From Verrucomicrobiota bacterium (GTDB taxonomy: Bacteria; Verrucomicrobiota; Verrucomicrobiia; Opitutales; Opitutaceae): 64,000 nt of DNA. The stretch lies in NCBI GenBank assembly GCA_023426435.1, contig JAFAAS010000103.1:1-64000 (forward strand), written 5' to 3'. Below, piece after piece: positions 24,597 through 34,809 of this stretch. Below the pieces are notes generated by a model. The model was not told the origin of the DNA, did not search any database, and saw nothing but the letters and a program-made list of their open reading frames with translations. The translations under genes were made by a program, and so were the position numbers. Positions within the stretch are counted from its first letter, which is position 1. Each line of letters opens with the position of its first letter.

Positions 24597-24723
24597 GCCG
24601 CAAAGAGGCGCAGAAAGCGCAAAACAGAAAAAAAACTCCGCGGCTCCTCGATCTTCTGTTCGCGTCTTTCGCGTTTCGCGGGCGACGGGTATTCTTCTTG
24701 CGCCTTCTGCGCCTCTTTGCGGC
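24597..24723. repeat. Inverted pair of nonamer-period arrays between rnhC and mutY
   Basis: Left arm: cgcaaagag, gcgcagaaa, gcgcaaaac (24599-24625). Right arm: cttgcgcct, tctgcgcct, ctttgcggc (24697-24723). The outer 19 bases (24597-24615 and 24705-24723) are perfectly complementary. A third phase-related block, ttcgcgtct, ttcgcgttt, cgcgggcga (24659-24685), lies between them. The element fills the whole divergent promoter region of rnhC and mutY. Confidence 0.85.
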
Positions 24724-24737
24724 CAATCTCCTCCTCC

Positions 24738-25778
<1,041 letters not shown>

Positions 25779-25789
25779 CTCCCCGCCAC

Positions 25790-25833
25790 GAACACGTCCG
25801 TAGTCGTGTTCATTCGCGTCTATTCGTGGTTCC
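25790..25833. repeat. Decamer-period repeat with a hairpin
   Basis: Three 10-base units tcgtgttcat, tcgcgtctat, tcgtggttcc (25804-25833). The first unit also pairs with gaacacg (25790-25796) to give a 7-bp hairpin with loop tccgtagt. It lies between the mutY stop and the next gene on the other strand. Confidence 0.7.
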
Positions 25834-25868
25834 AACTCCCACGACTCCACGCATCACCACCCGCCCAC

Positions 25869-26816
25869 TTACCCACCCGCCAACAACGCCTCGATCCGCT
25901 CCTTCGAAGCTGTCACACCTTCCACCGGCACGCGCGGACTCAGCTCCAACACCAGCACGTGCTCCGGACGCCAAAAATCCCGGACCATCCGAAAATCGAT
26001 CCGCCCCTCGCCGATCGGCTGATGATCGTCCCCTTCTTCGTTCACGTCGTGAAGATGAAATCCGATCGTTCGCGCCCGCATCTTCTCCAACTGCCCGCGG
26101 TGATCGATCACGCCCATCTTCTCTTTGATGTCTGCGTGTCCCGTATCGTGCCAATAGCCCGCCGATACATCCGCCGGTAACTCATTCAGAAACGCCGGAT
26201 AATCCTCATCCATCGGCAGCTCCTCGAACTTCTCGCGATTCTCAAACCCCAATCGCACGCCCTTCTGTTTCGCGTAGTCCAACACTTCGTTCACGCTGGC
26301 CTTCGTCCGCTCCCAAAACGGCCCCATTTTCTTCCGCATCCGCTCCGTGCTTTTCTGCAGCACCTTCCGATATTTTTGATCTTCCGGCAGGTTCGCCTTC
26401 GGATGCAGCGCCTCATACGCGCGCAATCTTTTCCCCGGATTCATCCAGAAAAACCGCACGCTGCCCAAGTGACACACCAACACCGTCGCCTTCACTTGCG
26501 CCGCAAAATCGATCGACCGTTTCGTGTGCCGCACCCACTGCTCATGCTCGCGTGGATCCGCCGTCGACGGCTCGAACAAATTCGGCGCCGCATGCACCAC
26601 GCCCGTCGGCAACGGGCAAAAATTATGCGTCGAGCCCACCTTCACGATCCCGTCCTCCACCGCCCGCAGGATCCCCGGCACCAGCGTGATCCTCACGCCA
26701 TGACTCAGCTCGATGTGACTGAATCCCAGCCCGGCCATCTCCTTCGCCATCGCATAACCGTCCGTGTGGCGGTGCGAACACCAGCAGCTGGAGAGTGAAA
26801 ACAACGGTTTCGACAT
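25869..26816 (-). CDS. Sugar phosphate isomerase/epimerase-like TIM-barrel protein
   Basis: A 315-residue member of the AP-endonuclease-2/xylose-isomerase-like TIM barrel superfamily. Metal-ligand-like positions are seen in VGSTHNFCP, GFENREKFEE, YWHDTGHADI and FHLHDVNEEGDDH. There is no signal peptide. The substrate cannot be assigned; family members include inosose dehydratases, hydroxypyruvate isomerases and ketohexose epimerases. It is transcribed alone, convergent with mutY. ATG 26816 (MSKPLFSLSSCW) is the only reasonable start. Confidence 0.8.
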   Translation of the reverse strand: MSKPLFSLSSCWCSHRHTDGYAMAKEMAGLGFSHIELSHGVRITLVPGILRAVEDGIVKVGSTHNFCPLPTGVVHAAPNLFEPSTADPREHEQWVRHTKRSIDFAAQVKATVLVCHLGSVRFFWMNPGKRLRAYEALHPKANLPEDQKYRKVLQKSTERMRKKMGPFWERTKASVNEVLDYAKQKGVRLGFENREKFEELPMDEDYPAFLNELPADVSAGYWHDTGHADIKEKMGVIDHRGQLEKMRARTIGFHLHDVNEEGDDHQPIGEGRIDFRMVRDFWRPEHVLVLELSPRVPVEGVTASKERIEALLAGG

Positions 26817-26862
26817 CGATCAGAAAAAACGAAGCCAGACCCGATCTCGTTGCACGCAAAAA

Positions 26863-26895
26863 GAAAACCGCGCCCCTTTAACAGGAAACGCGGTT
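26863..26895 (-). terminator. Intrinsic terminator after rpsU
   Basis: Arms aaccgcg and cgcggtt flank an 18-base loop region. On the minus strand they are followed by TTTTCTTTTT. It lies 27 bases beyond the rpsU stop. Confidence 0.7.
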
Positions 26896-26921
26896 GAAAG
26901 TCACTGGCACGAGCCGCTTGC

Positions 26922-27119
26922 TCAGCTCTCGTAACGGCGGCGCAGCATCTGGGTGAAGGCTTGCACCTTCTCCTTGCGGCGACGCTTCTCGCACGGCTTC
27001 TCGTAGTAGCGCTTGGCGCGAACACCTTTGATGATGTTCTCGCGATCGAGCTTCTTCTTCATGCGACGAATCGCACGATCAACGGGCTCATTTTTGCGGA
27101 TCTTGATTTCGATAGCCAT
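26922..27119 (-). CDS. rpsU: Ribosomal protein bS21
   Basis: A 65-residue, very basic small-subunit protein (IRKNEPVDRAIRRMKKK, then YYEKPCEKRRRKEK). bS21 sits near the anti-Shine-Dalgarno end of 16S rRNA and assists initiation. Length and sequence match the family. ATG 27119 is preferred over an upstream in-frame start because it gives the conserved N-terminus MAIEIKIRKNE. Its own leader (cttccgtccgtcccac) has no Shine-Dalgarno site. In Bacteroidia bS21 helps hide the anti-Shine-Dalgarno, which is relevant because most leaders here lack that motif. Confidence 0.95.
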   Translation of the reverse strand: MAIEIKIRKNEPVDRAIRRMKKKLDRENIIKGVRAKRYYEKPCEKRRRKEKVQAFTQMLRRRYES

Positions 27120-27213
27120 GTGGGACGGACGGAAGGTGATTGGAAAAGCGGACAACTACGCCGACCGCCGCCGCCCGCGTCAACCGTGTTTTTCTCCCAA
27201 CCGCCACGGCGGC

Positions 27214-27351
27214 GGAAGCTCCAAGATCCAAGCACCAAGCTCCAAGGAAACACCACCTCCCAATAGCCCACCCACCCTCCGCCTTCCGCGGTCCGCTTGG
27301 CCTTTGAACTTTGGAAGTTCTCTGGAGCTTGGATCTTGGAGCTTGGATCTT
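27214..27351. repeat. Inverted pair of heptad-period arrays between rpsU and dnaE
   Basis: Left arm in 7-base units: ggaagct, ccaagat, ccaagca, ccaagct, ccaagga (27214-27248). Right arm: tttgaac, tttggaa, gttctct, ggagctt, ggatctt, ggagctt, ggatctt (27303-27351). Sixteen bases (27218-27233 and 27328-27343) are perfectly complementary, so the 300-base region could fold as a large cruciform or RNA hairpin. Apart from this element, the space between rpsU and dnaE holds nothing I can identify. Confidence 0.88.
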
Positions 27352-27419
27352 TTTTCCCCGATTCGCTCCTTGCCCGTCCGCCTCACACCCATTGCCTCGA
27401 ACGCACAAAAGAAAGCACC

Positions 27420-30400
27420 GTGTCCGCCGACCCAAATTTCGTCCATCTCCACGTCCACACCGACCACAGTCTCCTCGACGGCGCCTGCCGCATCGACCGC
27501 CTGATGAAGCGCGCCACCGAGCTCGGCATGAAGGCGCTCGCCCTCACCGACCACGGCAATCTCTACGGCGCCATCTCCTTCTACAACGCCGCCAAATCCA
27601 ACAACATCAAGCCGCTCATCGGCTGCGAACTCTACCTCGTCGAACACTCCCGCCTCGAGAAAACCGGCCGCGTCGCCGACGAGGGCAAATCCATCTTCCA
27701 CCTCGGTCTCCTCGCCCGAAATCTCGAGGGCTACCAAAACCTCCTCAAACTCGTCTCCGACGCCCATCTCAAGGGTTTCTATTACAAGCCGCGCACCGAC
27801 ATCGAAACGCTCTCGAAACACTCGAAGGGCCTCATCGGTTTCACCGGCTGCCTCGCCTCCCTCGTCCCGCAACATCTCCTCCACGACCGCGACGACGAAG
27901 CCCGCAAGGCCTGCGCCCGCTTCGTCGAAATTTTCGGACGCGAGAACTACTTCGTCGAAATCCAGGACCACGGCATCCCCGAACAGCGCAAAATCATCCC
28001 GGGCCTCCTGAAACTCGCCGACGAATTTCAACTCCAGATCATCGCGTCCAACGACGTCCACTACGTCAACCAAACCGACGCCGGCCCGCACGACGCGATG
28101 CTCTGCATCCAGACCGGCTCGAAGATCGACGACGAGAAACGCATGCGTTTCTCCGGCCACGAGTTCTACCTCAAATCGCGCGAGGAAATGGCCAAGGTGT
28201 TCCGCGAGGTCCCGGAATCCATCACCAACACCCAACTGGTCGCCGAAATGTGCGACCTCGCCATCCCGTTTCCCAAAGGCAGCGAGCGCTACCCGCGCTA
28301 TCCGCTTCCCGTCGAGGTCCGCGAAAAATCCTCCCCCGGCGCCTACCTCCACGATCTCTGCGTCGCCGGCCTCAAACGCCGCTACAACGTCGACTACGCC
28401 TCAATCGCCACCCGCCCCGCCGTCGCCGAACGTCTCGCCAAACTCACGAATCTCGCCCCCGGCGAAAAACCCCAGCCTCCCGACTACAACGGTCTCCCGC
28501 CCGAGGAAGAACTCGTCGTCCGTCTCGCCTACGAACTTTCGATCATCACCGTCACGGGCTTCATCGATTACTTCCTCGTCGTCTGGGATTTCATCCACTG
28601 GGCCAAATCCCGCGAAATCCCCGTCGGCCCCGGCCGCGGTTCCGGCGCCGGGTGCCTCGTCGCCTACCTGCTCGGGATCACCAATCTCGATCCGCTCCGC
28701 TTCAAACTTCTCTTCGAGCGTTTCCTCAATCCCGAGCGCGTTTCGCCGCCCGACTTCGACATCGATTTCTGCATGCGCCGCCGCGAAGACGTCATCAACT
28801 ACGTCCGCGAAAAATACGGCCGCGACTGCGTCGCCAACATCATCACCTACGGCACGCTCGGCGCCAAGATGGTCATCCGCGACGTTTCGCGCGTCCACAA
28901 CCTCCCATTCGCCGAGGCCGACCGGCTCGCGAAGATGATCCCCGACGAGCTCAACATCTCGCTCACCGACGCCATCGCCAAATCCGCCGAGCTCGCCTCC
29001 GAGGTTTCCCGCAATCCCGTCGCCAAAAAAATCGTCGATCAAGCGCTCGTCCTCGAGGGCATGGTGCGCAACACCGGCAAACACGCCGCCGGCATCATCA
29101 TCACCGACAAACCGCTCGACGAATTCGTCCCGCTCACGCTCCAGGAAGGCGACGTCACCGTCCAATACGACATGGGCGCCGTCGGCAAACTCGGCCTGCT
29201 CAAGATGGACTTCCTCGGGCTCAAGACGCTCACCGTCATCGACGACGCCGTGAAAAACGTCCGCCGCACCGTCAACCCGAAGTTCGACATCGAGACCATC
29301 CCGCTCGACGACCCCAAAACCTACGCGATGCTCAACGCCGGCAAAACCGTCGGCGTGTTCCAGCTCGAATCTCCCGGCATGCAGAGCGCCTGCAAACAGG
29401 TCGGCGTCTCCAATATCGACGACATCAACGCCATCTGCGCGCTCTACCGCCCCGGCCCGATGGCGTTCATCCCCGACTACGCCCGCGGCAAAAAAGATCC
29501 GTCCTCCGTCCACTACCCGCACAAGCTCCTCGAAGCCTCCCTCCAGGAAACCTACGGCATCATCGTCTATCAGGAGCAGGTGATGGAGTGCGCAAAAATC
29601 ATCGCCGGCTACACGCTCGGCGGCGCCGACATGCTTCGTCGCGCCATGGGAAAAAAAGACGCCGATGCGATGGCCAAGGAGCGCATCAAATTCGTCGAAG
29701 GCGCCAAGCGCGTGAACAACATCGACGAGCGCAAAGCCAACGAAATCTTCGACCTGCTCAACAAGTTCGCGAGTTACGGTTTCAACAAATCCCACTCCGC
29801 CGCCTACGCGCTCGTCAGCTACCAGACCGCGTATTTGAAAGCCAACTACCCGGTCCAGTTCATGGCCGCCGTCCTCACGGCCGAACTCGGCAACGCCGAA
29901 AAAGTCTCCCACTTCATCGCCGAAGCCGAAGCCATGGGCATCACCGTCCTCGGCCCCGACGTAAACGAATCCCGCGAAACGTTCACGCCCGTCTTCAGCA
30001 AGGTTCCGAGTTCCGAGTTCCGAGTTCCGAGTTCCCAACCCGAAACCCAAAACCCGGAACCCGAAACCGCGATTCCTGCCGCCAGCGACGCCCGCGCTTC
30101 CATCAGATTCGGCCTGGCGGGAATCAAAGGCGTCGGCGAACAAGCCGCGCGCAACATCATCGAGGACCGCGACGCCAAAGGCCCGTTCGAGAACTTCGAC
30201 GACTTCATCTCCCGCATGGACGGCCGCGCCATCAACAAACGCGTCCTCGAACACCTCGTGAAAACCGGCGCCTTCGATTACAGCGGCGCCTCGCGCAAAA
30301 AACTCTTCGAAGGCATCGACGCCGCCATGGCCGAGGTCGCCGCCCACGCCCGCGACAAAGCCGCCGGCCAGCACTCCTTCTTCGATATGTTCGCCGAGGA

Positions 30401-31166
30401 AAAGAAGGTGGAGCCGGCCGTCCCCGGCCGGCTTTCTAACGCCTCATCCGCCAACAACTCCTCCACCGACGACGATTTCCCGTCCTCCGAAAAACTCGCC
30501 TTCGAAAAAGAACTCCTCGGCTTCTACGTCTCCGGCCACCCGCTCAACGCCTTCGCCGGCCTCACCGACGCCATCGACACCGTCCCCGTCGATCAACTCC
30601 TCGACCAACCCGACCGCACCGAATTCCGCCTCTGCGGCATCGCCGGCTCCATCGCGAAACGTCTCTCCAAAAAAGACAATCGCCCGTGGTCCTCCTTCGT
30701 CCTCGCCACGAAAAACGGCGCGCTCCCGCTCAACATGTTTGCCGACGCCTACGAGAACTACGGCAGCGTCCTCGCCGAAAACGCCCTCGTGCTCGTCCAG
30801 GGCACCATCATCGTGAACCACGAGGGCGCGCGCGTGAACGTAAAGGAAGCCTACCCGCTCGAGAACCAGGTCGCCGGCCTCGTCAAAAAAGTCGTCTGGC
30901 TCCTCCACCCCCAACATCGCGAACTTCCCTCCTTCCTGCGCCAGCTCCGCAGCACGCTCGACAAGCAATCCGGCGACACCCGCATCGAATTCGCCTTCGT
31001 CTTCAACGACCGCGTCGCTCCCTACGCCGAGGTCAGCACCGCCTTGAATTGGAAGATCAACGCCCCCGCCTTCCAACAACTCCGGTCCCACCCCGCCGTC
31101 GCCGGCGTGCAAATCACCACCCGCCCCCTCGAGCTAAAACAAGAGCGCCGCTGGTCCAAAAGGTAA
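27420..31166 (+). CDS. dnaE: DNA polymerase III alpha subunit
   Basis: A 1248-residue replicative polymerase. The N-terminal PHP domain starts with FVHLHVHTDHSLLDGA. The polymerase core has VGPGRGSGAGCLVAYLLG and the catalytic aspartates in PDFDIDFCMRRRED. The helix-hairpin-helix region (SIRFGLAGIKGVGEQAARNI) and the C-terminal OB fold follow. The start is GTG 27420 with an AAAGAAAG purine stretch 5 bases upstream; the frame extends further 5' only through repeat DNA. Two dispersed DNA repeats lie inside the gene, in frame: a heptad array at codons 862-883 and a hairpin repeat at codons 997-1006. Both fall in linkers, and all catalytic motifs are intact. Confidence 0.96.
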   Translation: MSADPNFVHLHVHTDHSLLDGACRIDRLMKRATELGMKALALTDHGNLYGAISFYNAAKSNNIKPLIGCELYLVEHSRLEKTGRVADEGKSIFHLGLLARNLEGYQNLLKLVSDAHLKGFYYKPRTDIETLSKHSKGLIGFTGCLASLVPQHLLHDRDDEARKACARFVEIFGRENYFVEIQDHGIPEQRKIIPGLLKLADEFQLQIIASNDVHYVNQTDAGPHDAMLCIQTGSKIDDEKRMRFSGHEFYLKSREEMAKVFREVPESITNTQLVAEMCDLAIPFPKGSERYPRYPLPVEVREKSSPGAYLHDLCVAGLKRRYNVDYASIATRPAVAERLAKLTNLAPGEKPQPPDYNGLPPEEELVVRLAYELSIITVTGFIDYFLVVWDFIHWAKSREIPVGPGRGSGAGCLVAYLLGITNLDPLRFKLLFERFLNPERVSPPDFDIDFCMRRREDVINYVREKYGRDCVANIITYGTLGAKMVIRDVSRVHNLPFAEADRLAKMIPDELNISLTDAIAKSAELASEVSRNPVAKKIVDQALVLEGMVRNTGKHAAGIIITDKPLDEFVPLTLQEGDVTVQYDMGAVGKLGLLKMDFLGLKTLTVIDDAVKNVRRTVNPKFDIETIPLDDPKTYAMLNAGKTVGVFQLESPGMQSACKQVGVSNIDDINAICALYRPGPMAFIPDYARGKKDPSSVHYPHKLLEASLQETYGIIVYQEQVMECAKIIAGYTLGGADMLRRAMGKKDADAMAKERIKFVEGAKRVNNIDERKANEIFDLLNKFASYGFNKSHSAAYALVSYQTAYLKANYPVQFMAAVLTAELGNAEKVSHFIAEAEAMGITVLGPDVNESRETFTPVFSKVPSSEFRVPSSQPETQNPEPETAIPAASDARASIRFGLAGIKGVGEQAARNIIEDRDAKGPFENFDDFISRMDGRAINKRVLEHLVKTGAFDYSGASRKKLFEGIDAAMAEVAAHARDKAAGQHSFFDMFAEEKKVEPAVPGRLSNASSANNSSTDDDFPSSEKLAFEKELLGFYVSGHPLNAFAGLTDAIDTVPVDQLLDQPDRTEFRLCGIAGSIAKRLSKKDNRPWSSFVLATKNGALPLNMFADAYENYGSVLAENALVLVQGTIIVNHEGARVNVKEAYPLENQVAGLVKKVVWLLHPQHRELPSFLRQLRSTLDKQSGDTRIEFAFVFNDRVAPYAEVSTALNWKINAPAFQQLRSHPAVAGVQITTRPLELKQERRWSKR
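30003..30068. repeat. Heptad-period array inside dnaE
   Basis: Nine units of 7 bases plus three: gttccga four times, gttccca, acccgaa, acccaaa, acccgga, acccgaa, acc. In the dnaE frame this encodes the 7-residue periodic peptide VPSSEFR, VPSSQPE, TQNPEPE, just before the ASIRFGLAGIKGVGE segment. Confidence 0.95.
30408..30436. repeat. GTGGA hairpin repeat inside dnaE
   Basis: GTGG-AGCCGGCCG-TCCC-CGGCCGGCT-TTC. The 9-bp perfect stem with TCCC loop is the same architecture as the intergenic copy at 31176-31202. It encodes VEPAVPGRLS in a linker before the OB domain. Confidence 0.85.
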
Positions 31167-31468
31167 CGCGAGCAGGTGGAACCCGGCGTCCCCGCCGGGT
31201 TCGCTCGACTCCCGCCCTCTCGAAAACTCACACCTCCCGAGCGACGGCAAAGCATCTCCCTCCTCCATCCCGCCGCATCCGCCCCGCACCGCGTCATCGG
31301 CGGACTCATATCGCTGCCGCCGCCCGCACGCGCCACTCACCGCGCTCGTTTACCACCTCCGCGTCCGCCCAACCTGCCGGCCGACTCCCGCTTAAACTCT
31401 CCGCTCGAACGCGACGAAAACAGCTTCTCGCCTCGCTTTTCTCGTTTTAACTCTCGTTACCCCCCGCC
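31167..31468. other. Intergenic region between dnaE and the MgtC/DUF4010 gene
   Basis: About 300 bases. The first 40 hold the hairpin repeat (31176-31202), which may end dnaE transcription. The rest is C-rich and I see no convincing gene, RNA or promoter motif in it. Confidence 0.5.
31176..31202. repeat. GTGGA hairpin repeat downstream of dnaE
   Basis: GTG-GAACCCGGCG-TCCC-CGCCGGGTTC: perfect 10-bp stem with loop TCCC, eleven bases after the dnaE stop. Same layout as 30408-30436 but with a different, compensated stem. Confidence 0.8.
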
Positions 31469-32731
31469 ATGCCGCCGCTCCTCATCGCCATCGTCGTCAG
31501 CGCCTGCCTCGGCGCCCTCGTCGGTCTCATCCGCCAGTGGCGCGAGCAGACCGACAATCCCGACGAAACCGATTTCATCGGCGTCCGCACCTCCGCGTTC
31601 TGGGCCATGCTCGGCTGCGTCAGCGCCCACGTCAGCGATCTCACGTCCCCCATTTTTCTCGCGGTTCTCTTCCTCATCGTCGGCGCCCAACAAATCGCCG
31701 CGCGACTCAACAACACGGCGGCCCGCGGCTCCGGCGGCACCTCGTTCGCCTCCACCCTTTTGACGGTTCTCACCGGTGCACTCGTTTTCTGGGACGAACT
31801 CCCCGCCGCCGCTCTCGTCGCCGCGACCACCATGGTCTTCCTGGGCAGCAAGCAACCGCTGCACGCCTGGACGCGCTCCTTCACCCGCGACGACGTTCGC
31901 GCCACGCTCCAATTCGCCGCCATCACCGGCGTGATCCTTCCGCTGGTCCCGCATCGCGACATCGGTCCTTACGAAGCCTTCAACTTGTTTTCGACCTGGA
32001 TGATGGTCGTGCTCATCTCCGGCCTGAGTTTCGCCGGCTACATCGCCATGCGCCTCCTCGGCGCCAACGCCGGCATCGCCGCCACCGCGCTCCTCGGCGG
32101 TCTCGCTTCCAGCACCGCCACCACGCTCGCGTTCACCCGCCGCAGCCGCGACGAGCCCGCGCTCTCCAACACCTACGCCCTCGCCGTCGTCATCGCCTGC
32201 ACCGTCATGCTGCCGCGCGTGATCGTCATCGTCGCCGTCATCAATCGCGATCTCGCCCTCACCCTCATCCTCCCCTTCGCCCTTCTCGCCACCCCGGGCC
32301 TCCTCTACGCCGCGTGGTTCTGGCTCCGCCGCCAGCCCCCCACGCGCAGCAACACCACACTCGACCTTTCGCGTCTCCGAAATCCCCTCGATCTCAAAAC
32401 GGCCATCAAATTCGCCGTCCTCTACGCGATCATCGCATTCCTCGTGAAAGCCGCGCCGCAACTCGGCCTCGCCGAAAGCATCCTCCCGCTCAGCTTCGTC
32501 TCCGGCCTCACCGACATGGATGCGATCTCGCTCTCCATGGCCCGCAACGGCGCCGGCGAAAACGCCCCCGCCGATCTCGCCACCCAAGCCGTCGTGCTCG
32601 CCGCGATCGCCAACACCCTCCTCAAAGCCGGCTTCGCCGTCACCCTCGGTTCGCCCGCCCTCCGCGCCCGCGTTGCTCTCGTCCTCGGCGCCACCGCGAT
32701 CACCGGCGCCGCCTGGCTGCTGGTCACTTGA
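31469..32731 (+). CDS. MgtC/SapB-DUF4010 family membrane protein
   Basis: A 420-residue integral membrane protein with about 11-12 hydrophobic segments. The N-terminal part has the MgtC-like ACLGALVGLIRQWRE motif and RTSAFWAMLGCV. The C-terminal DUF4010 part contains SFVSGLTDMDAISLSMA. Family function is uncertain; MgtC-like proteins take part in magnesium or acid adaptation. ATG 31469 follows a run of C residues without a Shine-Dalgarno site. A hairpin repeat starts 7 bases after its stop. Confidence 0.85.
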   Translation: MPPLLIAIVVSACLGALVGLIRQWREQTDNPDETDFIGVRTSAFWAMLGCVSAHVSDLTSPIFLAVLFLIVGAQQIAARLNNTAARGSGGTSFASTLLTVLTGALVFWDELPAAALVAATTMVFLGSKQPLHAWTRSFTRDDVRATLQFAAITGVILPLVPHRDIGPYEAFNLFSTWMMVVLISGLSFAGYIAMRLLGANAGIAATALLGGLASSTATTLAFTRRSRDEPALSNTYALAVVIACTVMLPRVIVIVAVINRDLALTLILPFALLATPGLLYAAWFWLRRQPPTRSNTTLDLSRLRNPLDLKTAIKFAVLYAIIAFLVKAAPQLGLAESILPLSFVSGLTDMDAISLSMARNGAGENAPADLATQAVVLAAIANTLLKAGFAVTLGSPALRARVALVLGATAITGAAWLLVT

Positions 32732-32737
32732 TGCTCT

Positions 32738-32764
32738 GTAGGGCGGGGTCTCCCGACCCCGCCG
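32738..32764. repeat. Dispersed GTAG hairpin (TCCC loop)
   Basis: GTAG-GGCGGGGTC-TCCC-GACCCCGCC-G: perfect 9-bp stem, seven bases after the MgtC-family stop. Compare 11619-11643 and 21427-21453. Confidence 0.8.
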
Positions 32765-32808
32765 CCATTGCGCAACGCATAACCGCGCAATTTCCGCGCA
32801 CAGTTTTC

Positions 32809-32837
32809 TTTTGCGCTTTTTGTGCCTATTTGCGGCC
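32809..32837. repeat. Single nonamer-period array in front of lipA
   Basis: ttttgcgct, ttttgtgcc, tatttgcgg, cc. It is a divergent copy of the right arm at 24697-24723 (both end ttgcggcc) and abuts the lipA ATG at 32838. Confidence 0.75.
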
Positions 32838-33739
<902 letters not shown>

Positions 33740-33743
<4 letters not shown>

Positions 33744-33766
33744 GCCGCGCGCTCGCGCGCGCTTCG
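33740..33766. repeat. GTAG hairpin (6-bp stem, 2-base loop class) carrying the lipA stop
   Basis: GTAGGCC-GCGCGC-TC-GCGCGC-GCTTCG. Same layout as 35950-35976 and 62821-62846, but with a different stem sequence. The TAG is the lipA stop codon. Confidence 0.8.
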
Positions 33767-33809
33767 TGAGGTTCCTGGATCCGTTCGCAGTCTCCGAAAG
33801 ATTCCGTCG

Positions 33810-33843
33810 TTGCTTTGCTTCAAAATGTAGCATTAATACTACA
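33810..33843 (+). promoter_or_regulatory. Promoter with overlapping 18-bp dyad operator for the ABC/XRE operon
   Basis: A possible -35 TTGCTT (33810-33815) and -10 TAATAC (33834-33839) are spaced 18 bases. Over the -10 lies the dyad TGTAGCATTAATACTACA (33826-33843), symmetric at 16 of 18 positions. The operon behind it encodes an XRE-type repressor, so autoregulation through this site is likely. This is an AT-rich island in GC-rich DNA. Confidence 0.6.
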
Positions 33844-33861
33844 CGAGATACAAAGGCTGCG

Positions 33862-34809
33862 ATGAACCCCACCCCCAACACCTCGCGGGCGCCCGCACTC
33901 GATGTGCGCGACTTGCGCATGAATTACGGCCCCAAGGAGGTGCTCGCCGGCGTCTCCTTTAAAGCGGAACGCGGCGAAGTGCTCGCCCTCCTCGGTCCCA
34001 ACGGCGCCGGCAAAACCACCACGATCGAGATCCTCGAGGGCTTCCGCGCCCGCTCCGCCGGCGATGTCTCCGTCCTCGGATGCGACCCCGCGCACGGCGA
34101 TGAAGCCTGGCGGGCGCGAATCGGCGTCGTGCTGCAATCGTGGCGCGATCACAAATTCTGGCGCGTGCGCGAACTGCTCACCTACTCCGCCCGTTTCTAC
34201 GCCCCTTTCGCCACGCCCGAGGTGCCGCGTCCGTGGAAAGTGGACGAGCTTCTCGAGGTCGTTGGCCTCACGCGCCACGCCAACGCCAAGATCATGACGC
34301 TCTCCGGCGGCGAACGTCGCCGGCTCGATGTCGCCATCGGAATCGTCGGCCGTCCCGAGATCGTCTTCTTCGACGAACCCACCGCCGGCCTCGATCCGCA
34401 CGCCCGGCGCGACTTCCACGACCTCATCCACCAGCTGTCCGACTTCGAGCACACGACGATCTTGATGACCACGCACGATCTGGATGAAGCGGAAAAAATC
34501 GCCGACCGCATCCTCGTGCTCGACGGGGGTCGCATCATTGCCGACGGCAGTGCCGATCAACTCGCCCGGCAACTCGCCTCGATGTCCGAAGTGCGTTGGA
34601 CCTCCTCCGGCCAACGCCACGTCCACGCCGTGCGCGAGGGCGACGCGAGCGATTTCGTCCGCGACCTCTTGGACAAAAGTCAGGTCACCGATCTCGAGGT
34701 CCGACGCGCGAGTCTCGAAGACACCTACATGGCCCTCGTTCGTCGCGTGGAGTCAGACCAGTCCCGAGTCGCCGCATCCACCGCTCGCAAATCCAAGGAG
34801 CAGCCATGA
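33862..34809 (+). CDS. ABC transporter ATP-binding protein
   Basis: A 315-residue ABC-2-type ATPase. Walker A is GPNGAGKTT, the signature LSGGERRRLDVA, Walker B IVFFDEPTAGLDP and the H-loop TTHDLDEAE. The C-terminal ~80 residues are the DrrA/CcmA-type regulatory tail. ATG 33862 lies 19 bases after the candidate operator. It is the first gene of a tight operon: its TGA overlaps the ATG of the permease. Likely an exporter of a drug, lipid or other hydrophobic compound; the substrate is unknown. Confidence 0.92.
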   Translation: MNPTPNTSRAPALDVRDLRMNYGPKEVLAGVSFKAERGEVLALLGPNGAGKTTTIEILEGFRARSAGDVSVLGCDPAHGDEAWRARIGVVLQSWRDHKFWRVRELLTYSARFYAPFATPEVPRPWKVDELLEVVGLTRHANAKIMTLSGGERRRLDVAIGIVGRPEIVFFDEPTAGLDPHARRDFHDLIHQLSDFEHTTILMTTHDLDEAEKIADRILVLDGGRIIADGSADQLARQLASMSEVRWTSSGQRHVHAVREGDASDFVRDLLDKSQVTDLEVRRASLEDTYMALVRRVESDQSRVAASTARKSKEQP

